Shown: positions 51,694 through 61,135, counted from the first letter of the stretch. The stretch: DNA of 64,000 nucleotides from Streptomyces ruber (GCF_014648075.1 NZ_BMQK01000021.1:1-64000); one strand, 5' to 3'. The notes: a model not told the origin generated them from the letters alone. Program-made: numbers and translations.

Positions 51694-52382
51694 TCAGAGA
51701 GTGGTGGGCGTTGGACCCTGCGCGCGCCAGACGGTGCCGCGCCGTTCGTGGGAGATGAGTTCTTCGACGGCGTGCGCGACGCGGAGGCCCGCCTCGCGCT
51801 CCAGTAGGTACAGACCCAGATCGAGACCGGAGGTCACGCCGGCGCCGGTGATCAGGTCGCCGTCGTCCACGATGCGGGCGCGGACCGCGTGGGCGCCAGT
51901 GGCGTCCAGCATGTCGAGGCCCATGTGGTGGGTGGTGGCGTGACGTCCCTCCAGCAGGCCGGCCATGGCCAGGACGAGCGAGCCGCCGCAGACGGTGGCG
52001 ACGGTGATGTCCGGGTCGTCCATTGCCTGCTTGAGGAGCGCAGGGAGCTCGGTGGTCAGCGTGCGGCCCAGCAGCACCGGGATGAACTCGTCCTGCTTCC
52101 GCTCGGCGACGCCCACCTCTTCTTCCGGAGCCTCGCCGGGTTCGCCCACGCGGCCGGAGGCGCCGGGTACCAGAAGCATGTCGGCGCGCTCCAGGTCGAG
52201 GGCGCCGACGGCGCGCAGCGTCAGTCCTCCGATGCCGCTGACGACCTCACGAGGGCCCTCTGCGGTGACCAGCTCGACGGTCACCGCGCCTCCGTCGCCG
52301 AGCCGCCGGCGTACAGGACCTCGTAGGGGGCAATGGCATCGAGCGGATCGAAGCCATCGAACAGGACGACCTGGGTGTGCAT
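51694..52382 (-). pseudogene. DJ-1/PfpI family protein, single frameshift
   Basis: ATG 52382 starts MHTQVVLFDGFDPLDAIAPY, EVLYAGGSATE; one base off it continues AVTVELVTAEGPREVVSGIG, ADMLLVPGASGRVGE, ITVATVCGGSLVLAMAGLLE (candidate catalytic Cys) and GAGVTSGLDLGLYLLEREAG to 51694. About 229 residues in total, the full family length, with only one indel near 52285, so an assembly error or very recent mutation. Divergent from the GlxA-type AraC gene at 52585, which probably controls it; both carry a DJ-1-like domain. Confidence 0.8.
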
Positions 52383-52584
52383 GGGTGTGGGGTTCCTTCG
52401 GCGTCGATTTCCATCGGGACGCTCCGAAGTCAACCGGCTGCCTGGGTGTTCGCCCAGTGGCACTAGTGACAGGTTGCAACGGAATAGTGCCAACACTTTC
52501 TTGAAACGTGTGGACTGCGATGACGTGGGGCTTCCGGAAGGGCGGCCCAGGTCCGTCAAGCTGGCGGGGAGGTAAGTTCTGGCC

Positions 52585-53523
52585 ATGCATACGGTTGCCG
52601 TGCTCGCGTTGGATCAGGTGATCCCGTTCGACCTGTCCACCCCGATCGAGGTCTTCTCCCGGACCCGCCTGCCCGACGGGCGGCCCGGCTACCAGGTACG
52701 GGTGTGCGCCGAGCGCGACGAGGTCGACGCCGGAGCCTTCACCCTGCGTGCCCCCTGGGGCCTGGAGGGCCTTCAGGGCGCGGACACGATCATCGTGCCG
52801 GGCGTCGCCGATCTCGCTGCCTCACTCCCTCCCGCCGTGCACGATGCGCTGCGGTCGGCCGCTGCCGACGGCACCCGGATCGCCTCCATCTGCGTGGGCA
52901 CCTTCCCCCTGGCCGGCACCGGGCTCCTCGACGGACTGCGCGTCACGACCCACTGGCGCGCGGCCGGTCTGCTGGCTGCCGCCCACCCGGACCTCGACGT
53001 CGCCCCGGACGTCCTCTACGTCGACAACGGCCAGTTGCTCACCTCGGCCGGTGCCGCGGCGGGCATGGACCTGTGTCTGCACATGATCCGCCGTGACTAC
53101 GGCTCGGCCGTCGCCGCCGACGCCGCCCGCCTGTCAGTGATGCCTCTCGAACGAGAGGGCGGGCAGGCGCAGTTCATCGTCTACGACCACGCACCCACAC
53201 CGCGGGGCTCCGAGCTTGAGACGCTGCTCACCTGGCTACAGGAAAACCTGGCCCGCGACCTCACCCTTGCCGACATCGCCGAGCGGGCCGGAACCAGCAC
53301 CCGAACCTTGATCCGGCGGTTCCGCGACCAGACCGGCACCACGCCGCTCCAGTGGCTCCACCGGGCCCGCATCCGCCAGGCACAGCACTTGCTGGAAACC
53401 ACGGAGCACTCCGTGGAGCGCATCGGCAGCCAGGTCGGCTTCGGCTCACCCACCACCTTCCGTGACCGCTTCAAACGCACCACCGGCGTCAGCCCGCAGA
53501 CCTACCGGCGCACGTTCAGTTGA
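52585..53523 (+). CDS. AraC-family regulator with DJ-1/PfpI (GlxA/FtrA-type) domain
   Basis: A 312-residue protein: an N-terminal GATase1/DJ-1 domain (MHTVAVLALDQVIPFDLSTP, TIIVPGVADLA, RIASICVGTFPLAGTGLLDG, ~1-190) and a C-terminal AraC double HTH (~215-312: LADIAERAGTSTRTLIRRFR, VERIGSQVGFGSPTTFRDRF). The DJ-1 domain acts as ligand sensor; Cys is kept in SICVG. It probably activates the divergent DJ-1 gene; the ~200-bp gap between the two starts holds both promoters. ATG 52585 has GGGAGG 5 bases before it. Confidence 0.9.
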   Translation: MHTVAVLALDQVIPFDLSTPIEVFSRTRLPDGRPGYQVRVCAERDEVDAGAFTLRAPWGLEGLQGADTIIVPGVADLAASLPPAVHDALRSAAADGTRIASICVGTFPLAGTGLLDGLRVTTHWRAAGLLAAAHPDLDVAPDVLYVDNGQLLTSAGAAAGMDLCLHMIRRDYGSAVAADAARLSVMPLEREGGQAQFIVYDHAPTPRGSELETLLTWLQENLARDLTLADIAERAGTSTRTLIRRFRDQTGTTPLQWLHRARIRQAQHLLETTEHSVERIGSQVGFGSPTTFRDRFKRTTGVSPQTYRRTFS

Positions 53524-53529
53524 ACAGCC

Positions 53530-53933
53530 GAATGAGATGGCCTCAGCCGGCCCACGTGGGCGGTCGCCGTCCCGTCCTTGGGATCCCCGGAGTCGTCGAT
53601 GACCAGCACCCCACCCGCATGCGGGGCCCTGCGCGGATCCTCCCGCAGCCGCTCAAGACGGCGGGCATTGATGTGCTCGTGCTCCCAAGGTGACTCGGAG
53701 AGGAAGAACTGCAGCCGCTGCACCGCCGGGTGCTGGGCGTCGGCCACCGGTTCCGCCCCGGCCAGGCAGGTCAGCGTCTTGTTCCGCTCCCGCGGCGCCA
53801 GCAGCCCCGTCAGGTACCGGCGGAAGCCCCGCCGCTGGGCCAGCGAGTCGAGCAGGTCATCGAAGCCGGCGGCGTAGTCCTCGAGTGACCCCGGCGCCGG
53901 TGGACACGGACGACGAGCGGTCACGGCAGCCAC
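53530..53933 (-). pseudogene. IS701-type transposase N-terminal fragment
   Basis: Reads LEDYAAGFDDLLDSLAQRRG, FRRYLTGLLAPRERNKTLTC, LAGAEPVADAQHPAVQRLQF, FLSESPWEHEHINARRLERL, GGVLVIDDSGDPKDGTATAH, the start of IS701-type DDE transposases including the first Asp motif (VIDDSGD). The remainder (~250 residues) is absent: the match ends near 53540 against the AraC gene's 3' end. It marks the left edge of the biosynthetic block. Confidence 0.8.
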
Positions 53934-54194
53934 CCCCGCCCGTCCTTCTGCTGCGATGACTGCCCGACGTCAACAAACCACCTATAGACGTAAGCTCCGT
54001 GCGGGGCTCCACACAAAAGTGGACGTATGGGTTCACGGCGTCGGCGACTTCGAAAGTGTCCGAAAGTGCATCAATGGATTGCCGATGCTTTGTGGAACGC
54101 ACTTCACTGTGGTTTCATTCACTGGGCATTTACCAGTTTTGGGGTTCACTGCGCGCAACGTACGGGCATTCTCGTCTCCATCCAAGGGAGAGTC

Positions 54195-56177
54195 ATGTAT
54201 ACCCTCGGACTGAATTGCTGCTTCTCGCTGCCGGGCCGCGAAATCGTACCCGGCCTTCCCCAGTGGTTCTTTCACGACGCGTCGGCGGTACTCATTCGGG
54301 ATGGCGAGGTCGTTGCCGCAGTCGAACAAGAGCGACTCAACCGGCTCAAACACACGAACCGCTTCTCCGGCGACGCCGCTCAGGCCTGCCTCACGCACGC
54401 AGGCATCGGTATCGAGCACGTGGACGCGGTGGCGTTCTTCTTCGACGAGGCGTGGACGGACAAGGAACTCTTCCATCAGTACGTGGAACACCCCGATGTG
54501 ATGACTAGCTCGGCCAGAGAGCTTATCAAGGACCGCGTGTGCGAGTTATTCAGGTACGAACTCCCTGACCACCGCCTCTCCTTCGTTCAGCACCACGACT
54601 CGCATGCCTATTCTGTCTACCCTCAGTCTGGCTTCAGCGATGCCCTCGTCGTCGTGATGGACGGCCGCGGGGAAAGCGCTTCGACGTCGATCTACAGCGC
54701 CGCAGGCGACCGGGTCGAACTGCTCGTCTCGAAGGGCCCGGCGGACTCACTCGGCCACTGGTACACGGCCGGAACGGAGTTGCTGGGTTACCAGCTGTTC
54801 GACGAGTACAAGGTCATGGGGCTCGCGCCTTACGGAAATCCGGACACCTACCGCCCGGTCCTCGATGAACTCTTCGAACTGCTGCCTGACGGCGACTTCC
54901 GTCTGGACCACACACGACTGCGCGCGGCTATGTTCTCCGCAGGATTCGCCCCACGCCGCAAGAACGGACTGTTCGAGCAGCGGCACATGGACTTCGCGGC
55001 GACTGTTCAGCAGGTGACCGAGGAGGCCGCCCTCCACATGATCGGTCACTGGCTGAGGGCGACCGGACACTCTCGCCTCGCGCTCGCCGGCGGCGTCGGA
55101 CAGAACTGCACGCTGAACGGCAGATTACTGCGCGACCAGCACCTGCGGGACATCTTCGTCCACCCCGCGTCCCACGACGCCGGCGCCGCTTTGGGCGCCG
55201 CGATCAAAGTGGAGGCGGACGCGGTCTCCACGCTGCCGCACCGCAGAATCCGTGACGTCTTCTGGGGCCCCTCACTGGCCCTCCCGGAGCAGACCGAAGC
55301 TCTGCTGAAGAAGTGGGCCGGCTACCTGGACGTCCAGCGCGTGGCCAACATCGAGGAGCGGGCCGCGGAACTCCTCGCCTCCGGCAGGGTCATCGGCTGG
55401 GTGCAGGGGCGTTCGGAGTTCGGGCCCAGAGCGCTGGGCAACCGGAGCATTCTCGCCGACCCACGTCCCGCGGACAACCGCCAACGGGTGAACCTGATGG
55501 TGAAGAAACGGGAGACCTACCGGCCGTTCGCACCATCGGTACAGACCGAGAGCCTGCGCGAGTGGTTCGAGTTCCCCGACGACATCGACGCGCCGGACTT
55601 CATGGTGTTCACCGTTCCGGTCCTGGAGCACCGCCGTGCGGAACTCGCCGCCGTCACCCATGTAGACGGCACCGCCCGGGTCCACGCAGTGGACCGGGAT
55701 GTCAACAACCAGTTCTGGCGGCTGCTGGAGGAGTTCGAGGCGCTTACCGGGGTCCCGGTCTTGCTCAACACCTCCTTCAACAACCACGCCGAGCCCATCG
55801 TCGACTCCGTCGAGGACGCCATACGCTGCTTCCTCACCACGGAACTCGACCATCTGGTCGTCGGTGACTTCCTGATATCCCGCTCGTCCTACGACCGGCA
55901 GGCACTGACGGGTCTTGTGCCCAGCCTCTGCGTGGACACCGTGATCGTGCGTGAGAGCGGACCGGATCGCACGGAGCGGACCGTTGTGACGGGTGAGTAC
56001 ACCAAGGCCAAGCGCGTTCCGGTCAGTTCCAGGGTCGCCGCCGTGCTCCTCTCCGCGGACGGCGAGCGCAGTCTGGCCGAGCTCGGACTGGACCTTACGG
56101 CACCGAGCGGCGTCGAAGCTCTGACCGAGATCGAGCTGCTCTGGAGCGAGCGATTCCTCGACCTCTCACCCTGTTGA
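54195..56177 (+). CDS. O-carbamoyltransferase (NodU/CmcH/TobZ family)
   Basis: A 660-residue enzyme. N-terminal Kae1-like ASKHA domain: metal-binding VQHHDSHAYS (His133, His134, His137), ALVVVMDGRGES, LALAGGVGQNCTLNGRLLRD and HPASHDAGAALGAAIKV. C-terminal domain: GWVQGRSEFGPRALGNRSIL and VPVLLNTSFNNHAEPIVDS. As in TobZ it should make carbamoyl-AMP from carbamoyl phosphate and ATP and pass the carbamoyl group to a hydroxyl, here probably of a sugar or cyclitol. ATG 54195 with AAGGGAG upstream is chosen over 54027, where the extra 56 residues lie in lower-GC leader DNA. The MFS gene start overlaps its stop. Confidence 0.92.
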   Translation: MYTLGLNCCFSLPGREIVPGLPQWFFHDASAVLIRDGEVVAAVEQERLNRLKHTNRFSGDAAQACLTHAGIGIEHVDAVAFFFDEAWTDKELFHQYVEHPDVMTSSARELIKDRVCELFRYELPDHRLSFVQHHDSHAYSVYPQSGFSDALVVVMDGRGESASTSIYSAAGDRVELLVSKGPADSLGHWYTAGTELLGYQLFDEYKVMGLAPYGNPDTYRPVLDELFELLPDGDFRLDHTRLRAAMFSAGFAPRRKNGLFEQRHMDFAATVQQVTEEAALHMIGHWLRATGHSRLALAGGVGQNCTLNGRLLRDQHLRDIFVHPASHDAGAALGAAIKVEADAVSTLPHRRIRDVFWGPSLALPEQTEALLKKWAGYLDVQRVANIEERAAELLASGRVIGWVQGRSEFGPRALGNRSILADPRPADNRQRVNLMVKKRETYRPFAPSVQTESLREWFEFPDDIDAPDFMVFTVPVLEHRRAELAAVTHVDGTARVHAVDRDVNNQFWRLLEEFEALTGVPVLLNTSFNNHAEPIVDSVEDAIRCFLTTELDHLVVGDFLISRSSYDRQALTGLVPSLCVDTVIVRESGPDRTERTVVTGEYTKAKRVPVSSRVAAVLLSADGERSLAELGLDLTAPSGVEALTEIELLWSERFLDLSPC

Positions 56178-57427
56178 ACGGCAGAAGGCTCGTCATGCGC
56201 TTGCGGACTCGGCACCGGGAGGACACGACCGGCGTCGGACGACTCTGGCACAACAGGGACTTCACCCGGCTGTGGATCGGACAGTCGCTCTCCTTCTTCG
56301 GCGGTGGACTCTACGACGTGGCCGTCGCCTGGAGCGTTTTCGCGACCACCCGGTCCTCGGCCGCCACAGGCATCGTCGTCGCCGCCACGACCGCTGCCCA
56401 GTTCCTGTGCGCCCTGCCCTCGGGGTACCTCAGTGACCGGCTGAGCCGACGCCGGATGCTCATCATCAGCGATCTGGTGGCGGGGGCCGCAGCGCTCGCA
56501 GTGGGCCTCGTGGTGCTGGGGGGCAGTCTGACGCTGGGGCCGGTCGTCGTGCTCAGCCTGGTCCTCGGCGCCTGCCGGGCACTGGGCACCATCGCCCATA
56601 TGCCCCTGCTCGCCCAGACGGCCCAGGGCAACCTCAAGTCCGCCAACTTCCTGCACTCGGCCACGTACAACACGATCAGAATCGCTTCGGTGGCTCTGGG
56701 CGGACTGCTGCTCACCGTCACAGAAGCGCACTGGCTGATCCTCGCCAACGCCCTGTCGTTCTTCGTTGCCGCCGTTGTGACCCAGAGGATCGGTAGGCAG
56801 CCGGCTGGCGGCAGAAATGCCCCGTCGGGGACCGTATGGCAGGCCGTACGGGAAGGGCTGCGGGTGCTGCTGGGTGAACGGTCGGCTCGGCTGATCGTGC
56901 TCAACTCCGCTCTCACCAAGGCCGTGTACTCGGCGGCCGTCGCGGTGACCCTGCCGCGGCTGATGGCCGAGAGCGCGGGCACGGCGGGCGGCCTGGGGCT
57001 GGCCATGGGCCTGCAGAGCCTGGGCGTCGTGGCCGGGTCGTGGCTGGTCCGGCGAATGGCCGGGGCGGAACTGGGGCTCGTGCACTTCAGGCGACTGGTG
57101 ACCGTGGGCGCGACGGCCGTCTTGGCCCTGGCGTGGTCCTCCGGTCCGCTGCTCCTGCTCTGCACCTTCATCGCGGGCTGCGGACTGGCCTTCGAGATGG
57201 TCGAGCAGACCTGTCTGCAGCAGATCATTCCGCCGGGGGCCCTGGGCCGGGTCCTCAGCCTCGACATGTTCGCCGGGCTGCTCTGCTACTCGCTTGGCTC
57301 GTTCCTGCTGGGTGGGCTGGTCGACGTCTCGGGAGCGGCCACGGTCCTCACGTGCTGCACCGCGGCGCAGTTCGCCCTGGTGCTCGCGTTGTGGCACGGC
57401 ACCCGACGGCAGGCCGGAACGACTTAG
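56174..57427 (+). CDS. MFS-type exporter
   Basis: A 417-residue, ~12-helix major facilitator of the MFS_3 (EntS-like) type: LWIGQSLSFFGGGLYDVAVA, SGYLSDRLSRRRMLIISDLV (motif A between TM2 and TM3) and AMGLQSLGVVAGSWLVRRMA. TTG 56174 overlaps the carbamoyltransferase stop TGA by 4 bases (coupled translation); ATG 56195 (MRLRTRHRED) is the alternative. Its coupling to a tailoring enzyme makes it the likely exporter of the cluster product and perhaps a self-resistance determinant. Confidence 0.88.
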   Translation: MNGRRLVMRLRTRHREDTTGVGRLWHNRDFTRLWIGQSLSFFGGGLYDVAVAWSVFATTRSSAATGIVVAATTAAQFLCALPSGYLSDRLSRRRMLIISDLVAGAAALAVGLVVLGGSLTLGPVVVLSLVLGACRALGTIAHMPLLAQTAQGNLKSANFLHSATYNTIRIASVALGGLLLTVTEAHWLILANALSFFVAAVVTQRIGRQPAGGRNAPSGTVWQAVREGLRVLLGERSARLIVLNSALTKAVYSAAVAVTLPRLMAESAGTAGGLGLAMGLQSLGVVAGSWLVRRMAGAELGLVHFRRLVTVGATAVLALAWSSGPLLLLCTFIAGCGLAFEMVEQTCLQQIIPPGALGRVLSLDMFAGLLCYSLGSFLLGGLVDVSGAATVLTCCTAAQFALVLALWHGTRRQAGTT

Positions 57428-57871
57428 CTGTACCCTCCGGTTCCTTCGGCCGCACAGATGCCCGATATCGGCCTCGGTGGTCCGGCTGTGCTGGATGCCG
57501 GGGCGCAGGGACGGCGGCCGGTGCGGACGAACACTCCGGCCGGCTTTCGACCGCCGTGTCGCTCAAAGCTTCGCCAGCCTCAGGAGGCATCGCACATTGC
57601 CGCGCCGTCCGGTTCCTGGCGATCCGCGGTCCTCCGACGACCGGCCTCGACGGAGTTCTCTCGGCCGCCTGCGCCGCGCGGTCGCACGGAGATACGGGCA
57701 GAGCGTCCGTGGAGGCCGACGCGGGCACACCCGCCCGCTGACAACTTGGAGTGGAACATGCGACACGTCCTTGTCCGGCTTCGACTCGCAGACAGCGCAC
57801 GGCGGGCAGTCGAAGCACCCCGGCTTCTGCTCGCCGCACGGGATTCGCCGACGGGGCCGGGGCGGCCTGCT
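57428..57871. other. Convergent spacer, no gene seen
   Basis: About 440 bases between the MFS gene and the convergent PLP-enzyme gene. Long frames here are antisense or shadow readings, and no small gene with a credible start was found. Confidence 0.35.
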
Positions 57872-59755
57872 TCAGCAGCCCCCCGACTGCTCCTCCAGCC
57901 AGGTGAGCCCCTGGTGGCAAGTGAACATGCAGCGGACCAGGTTCTGGACCGGCGGCGAGAAGGACAGCCGGACCCGTCGGTGGCCGCTCCCCGGCAAGGT
58001 CATCATTTCGTCGGGCACCACTCGGACGCCCAGGAGGTAGGAGAGCACGGCGAACAGATGGAACGTCCGCCGTATGCCGACCGGCCCGATCCGCCCCCGG
58101 CCCAGCACCGCGTCGCAGTGCACCACCAGGAAGAAGCCGCACTCCGGCTCGTACTCGACCGCGAACCAGCGACTGAGCCCCTCGGTCAGGAACCGCACGG
58201 CCAGGTCCCGGTGGAAGTCCAGGATGGCGGGATCCAGTTTGTCGTAGCAGGGGGTGTCGACCGGGCGGTCCTCGAAGCCGGGAGGGCAGATGACGACACC
58301 CTGGTCGAACTTCCACCGCAGGAGCCGGTCCACCTCGTCGAGCACCACGGACCGCACCCGGGCGCGCTGCACATCAGGGATTCGCTCCGACCCGGCACCC
58401 TCCACCATCGCCACCATCAGGTGACGACGGAACTCGTAGCTGTTCTCCGTACGCCAGGACTCCTCGGCCAGATAGGTGCGGATCGCGTCGGCCCCGGTCC
58501 CCAGCGCCCGCGCCAGAGCATTCTGGAACCCGGTGTACACGAACCCGACGGTGCCTTCGAGTGCTCGGCGTACGGACTCCGCCTTGACGGACGCAGCCCA
58601 GAGCAGACCGATCCGCAGGTTGGCCAGTGCGAAGGGTTTGGAGATGCCGAACAGCACGTAGGTATCCGCGTAGTACTCAAGCAGGGTGCCGCAGTCCTCC
58701 GGAGCGCTGCGGATCGAGTGGTACGACATGTCCTCGATGGCCGCCACCCGGTACCGGCCGAGCACCTCGCCCAGCCGTGCGAGGTGGGAGGGAGTGGCCA
58801 TCCGGCCGGTGACACCCGGGTTGATGTGCAGGTAGCAGACGACCCGAGGGGGCCGGAGCACCTGCGCCGGCCGACGGTGAAGCGGTTGCGCGTCCCGCAG
58901 TACGGGCCAGCGGGAGATCGCCCTGGTGAGCAGCGTCCGGGCGGCTGCCAGGGTATCGAGCTCCTCCAGGCCGGAGGTGATCTCCTCCGCGTCCTCGAAC
59001 CGGGGTGGAGTGTCCAGCAGCCCTCTTCCGTAAAGGTCCCGCAGGGTGCGCCATACCAGGGCGGACCGCTGCGGCAGCCATTCGGCGTACAGGCGGGTGT
59101 TCTGCTCGGCCACCACACGGTCCAGGGCGTCGATGTCCACGGTGCCGTCCGGCGCCATGGGAACGGTTGCCACGCCACCGCCGACCCGGTAGGGCTGAGG
59201 AAGGAAGAAGCCATAGGACACCTCGGGATGCAGAACCACGTCACCCGGGACCGTGACGCGGGTACGGCACAGCGCGTCATACAGGCTGATGGTCCCGACA
59301 CCGACGACCGGTTCGATCCGATCGAGGTGCCGGGCGAGGGGGAAGCCCAGGCCGCCGACCACCTCCCGGACCGCCGTGTCTAATTCCTCCGTACACTCCG
59401 GGCCGAAATACCGTTGAAAATCACTCCCATTGCTTACCTCAAGAGACAAATGGTGCACGAAGTGTGGGAGCGGGGCGGAGGAGGCGTCACCGGTGTCCAA
59501 ATTTCGTTCCCCGGGGATGCAGTCGACCGGGCTCCCGGTGCGGCCGTCGATTTCCCGGTTCTGGCTGGTGAGGATCTGGTAAGCCCAGCGGCATAGAAAC
59601 GGAAACCGCGAGGGCTCGTCGCCGGCAACGCTCACGTATTGCGCGTCAAATTCGGCCAGCAGGCGCCTGAGCTCATCAAGCACTGACTTATTGAGGGCGG
59701 GTGAAATGGTGGGGCGAAAAACGTGGACGTCAGGCTGTTGACATGTATAGGTCAC
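57872..59755 (-). CDS. Large PLP-dependent aminotransferase-like enzyme (fold type I)
   Basis: A 627-residue protein, much longer than ordinary class I/II aminotransferases (~400). Fold-type I signs: VGVGTISLYDALC near 152-164 (small-loop region), PGDVVLHPEVSYGFFLPQPY, YLHINPGVTGRMATPSH (N312, as in NPxNPTG), IEDMSYHSIRS (Asp342, Tyr345) and FGISKPFALANLRIGLL with the likely Schiff-base Lys373. Extra segments of ~100 residues at the N-terminus and ~150 at the C-terminus match nothing known to me. It could be a transaminase, decarboxylase or C-C lyase/synthase. GTG start at 59755; a promoter whose -10 lies 6 bases before the GTG suggests a leaderless mRNA. Confidence 0.75.
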   Translation of the reverse strand: MTYTCQQPDVHVFRPTISPALNKSVLDELRRLLAEFDAQYVSVAGDEPSRFPFLCRWAYQILTSQNREIDGRTGSPVDCIPGERNLDTGDASSAPLPHFVHHLSLEVSNGSDFQRYFGPECTEELDTAVREVVGGLGFPLARHLDRIEPVVGVGTISLYDALCRTRVTVPGDVVLHPEVSYGFFLPQPYRVGGGVATVPMAPDGTVDIDALDRVVAEQNTRLYAEWLPQRSALVWRTLRDLYGRGLLDTPPRFEDAEEITSGLEELDTLAAARTLLTRAISRWPVLRDAQPLHRRPAQVLRPPRVVCYLHINPGVTGRMATPSHLARLGEVLGRYRVAAIEDMSYHSIRSAPEDCGTLLEYYADTYVLFGISKPFALANLRIGLLWAASVKAESVRRALEGTVGFVYTGFQNALARALGTGADAIRTYLAEESWRTENSYEFRRHLMVAMVEGAGSERIPDVQRARVRSVVLDEVDRLLRWKFDQGVVICPPGFEDRPVDTPCYDKLDPAILDFHRDLAVRFLTEGLSRWFAVEYEPECGFFLVVHCDAVLGRGRIGPVGIRRTFHLFAVLSYLLGVRVVPDEMMTLPGSGHRRVRLSFSPPVQNLVRCMFTCHQGLTWLEEQSGGC

Positions 59756-59766
59756 GTTGTTAGCCT
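59738..59766 (+). promoter_or_regulatory. Promoter of the aminotransferase operon
   Basis: -35 TTGACA (59738-59743), 17-bp spacer, -10 TAGCCT (59761-59766), about 55 bases before the ATG at 59822. The -35 lies inside the first codons of the divergent PLP gene. A textbook vegetative (HrdB-type) match, rare by chance at this GC. Confidence 0.65.
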
Positions 59767-59790
59767 AGCCGGGCCCTGATGGCAGATCAA
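59762..59790 (-). promoter_or_regulatory. Divergent promoter of the PLP-enzyme gene, probably leaderless
   Basis: On the minus strand: -35 TTGATC (59790-59785), 17-bp spacer, -10 TAGGCT (59767-59762), then AACAAC and the GTG start at 59755. Transcription would begin at or next to the GTG. Its -10 overlaps that of the opposing promoter by five bases, so the two promoters should exclude each other. Confidence 0.55.
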
Positions 59791-59821
59791 GTAATTATCC
59801 CGCAGATGATGGGTTGGTGAA

Positions 59822-61135
59822 ATGGGCCAGTTAGCCGTACTCGGCGGCGATCCCGCAGTGATCACCCCCCGGGAGGAACTCTTCGAGTGGCCAATTCTCG
59901 GTGCCGAAGAAGAGGCCGCGGTGTTGACGACAATGCGAAAGCCGAGCTATCTCGACTTCGAGACCGTTCCGGCCTTCGAGTCCGAGTTGAAGGACTGGCT
60001 CGGCACCGAATACGTGATCACTGAAAGTTCCGGAACCCATGCGGTCCTCGGAGCCATGTTCGCCTGCGGCGTCGGCCAGGGCGACGAGGTCATCGTCCCG
60101 GCGTCGACATACTGGGCCTCCTGCGTGCAGGCATTCACGCTGCGGGCCAGTGTCGTGTTCGCGGACATCGACCCGCTGACGATGAACCTCGACCCCGCCG
60201 ACGTCGAGCGAAAGATCACCGACCGTACCAAGGCGATCGTCGTCGTCCACCTGCTTGGCTACCCGGTCGACATGGACGCCATCAGCGCGATCGCCCGCCG
60301 CCATGGCATCAAGGTCATCGAGGACGCGTCCCATGCCCATGGCAGCCTGTACCGCCACCGCCGAGTTGGCACACTCGGCGACATCGCGGCGTTTTCCATG
60401 TGCGGGAAACCCCTTGCCATCGGTGAGGGCGGAATGATCGCCACCAATGACCCGGAGCTCCACGACCGGGCGCTCGCCTGGGGGCACAACTTCCGCTTCC
60501 ACTCCGGTGAGGTCAAGTCTCCGGAACTGCTGCGGTACGCTGGCCTGCCCCTCGGCGGCGTGACCTCCCGGATGCACAACCTCAGCGCCGCGATCGGTCG
60601 AGTCCAGTTGCGCCGCTTCGAGGAGCGCATCAAGGAGATCGACAAGGCGATGAACTACTTCTGGGACCTGCTCGCCGACATCCCCGGCCTAGTCGCCCAT
60701 CGCCCACCGAAGGACAGCGGCTCGACCATGGGCGGCTGGTACAACCCGCACGGCGTCTATCTACAGGAGCGGTTCGAAGGCCTGTCCGTCGCACGGTTCG
60801 TCGAAGCCATCAGGGCCGAGGGCTTCCACTCCTGGACACGCATCTGCATCCGTGAGCCGCTGCACACCCATGAGCTGTTCAGGAGCGCGGACATCTACAA
60901 CGAGGGCGCGCCTACGAACTTCGTGCATACCGGCGGCCAGCCCCAGGGGCTCGGTGACCTGCCCGTGACCGAGTCGGTAAGGGCCTTGACTGTCCCGCCG
61001 TTCAGACGCTTCGATCAGGACGCCATCGAGATGTACGCGGCCGCCTTCCGCAAGGTGGCGGAGAACTACAAGGAACTCATTCCCGGAGACCGAGGGGACG
61101 ACAGCGTAGTCCTCGACGAGCGAGGCAATGGGTGA
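59822..61135 (+). CDS. DegT/DnrJ/EryC1/StrS-family aminotransferase
   Basis: A 437-residue PLP aminotransferase: ESSGTHAVLGAMFACGVGQG (phosphate-binding Gly-Thr), VIVPASTYWASCVQAFTLRA, VIEDASHAHGS (Asp168, pyridine-N contact) and AAFSMCGKPLAIGEGGMIAT with Lys196 in the position of the PLP lysine (family S-x-x-x-x-K-x-L-x-x-G-E-G-G). These enzymes aminate keto-sugars, keto-cyclitols or form aminohydroxybenzoate. First gene of a four-gene operon whose members overlap by 4-43 bases, together with two dehydrogenases that could supply its keto substrate. Confidence 0.92.
   Translation: MGQLAVLGGDPAVITPREELFEWPILGAEEEAAVLTTMRKPSYLDFETVPAFESELKDWLGTEYVITESSGTHAVLGAMFACGVGQGDEVIVPASTYWASCVQAFTLRASVVFADIDPLTMNLDPADVERKITDRTKAIVVVHLLGYPVDMDAISAIARRHGIKVIEDASHAHGSLYRHRRVGTLGDIAAFSMCGKPLAIGEGGMIATNDPELHDRALAWGHNFRFHSGEVKSPELLRYAGLPLGGVTSRMHNLSAAIGRVQLRRFEERIKEIDKAMNYFWDLLADIPGLVAHRPPKDSGSTMGGWYNPHGVYLQERFEGLSVARFVEAIRAEGFHSWTRICIREPLHTHELFRSADIYNEGAPTNFVHTGGQPQGLGDLPVTESVRALTVPPFRRFDQDAIEMYAAAFRKVAENYKELIPGDRGDDSVVLDERGNG

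Noticed and set aside
54027..54194. Upstream extension of the carbamoyltransferase by 56 residues
   Set aside because: The extension is in lower-GC DNA with atypical codons and lacks homology to the family, which starts at MYTLGLNCC after a good AAGGGAG site.
57740..57930. A Cys/Ser/Gly-rich reading (CDTSLSGFDSQTAHGGQSKH and on) resembling a ribosomal peptide precursor
   Set aside because: No start codon or ribosome binding site in frame, and most of it is antisense to the 3' end of the PLP-enzyme gene.
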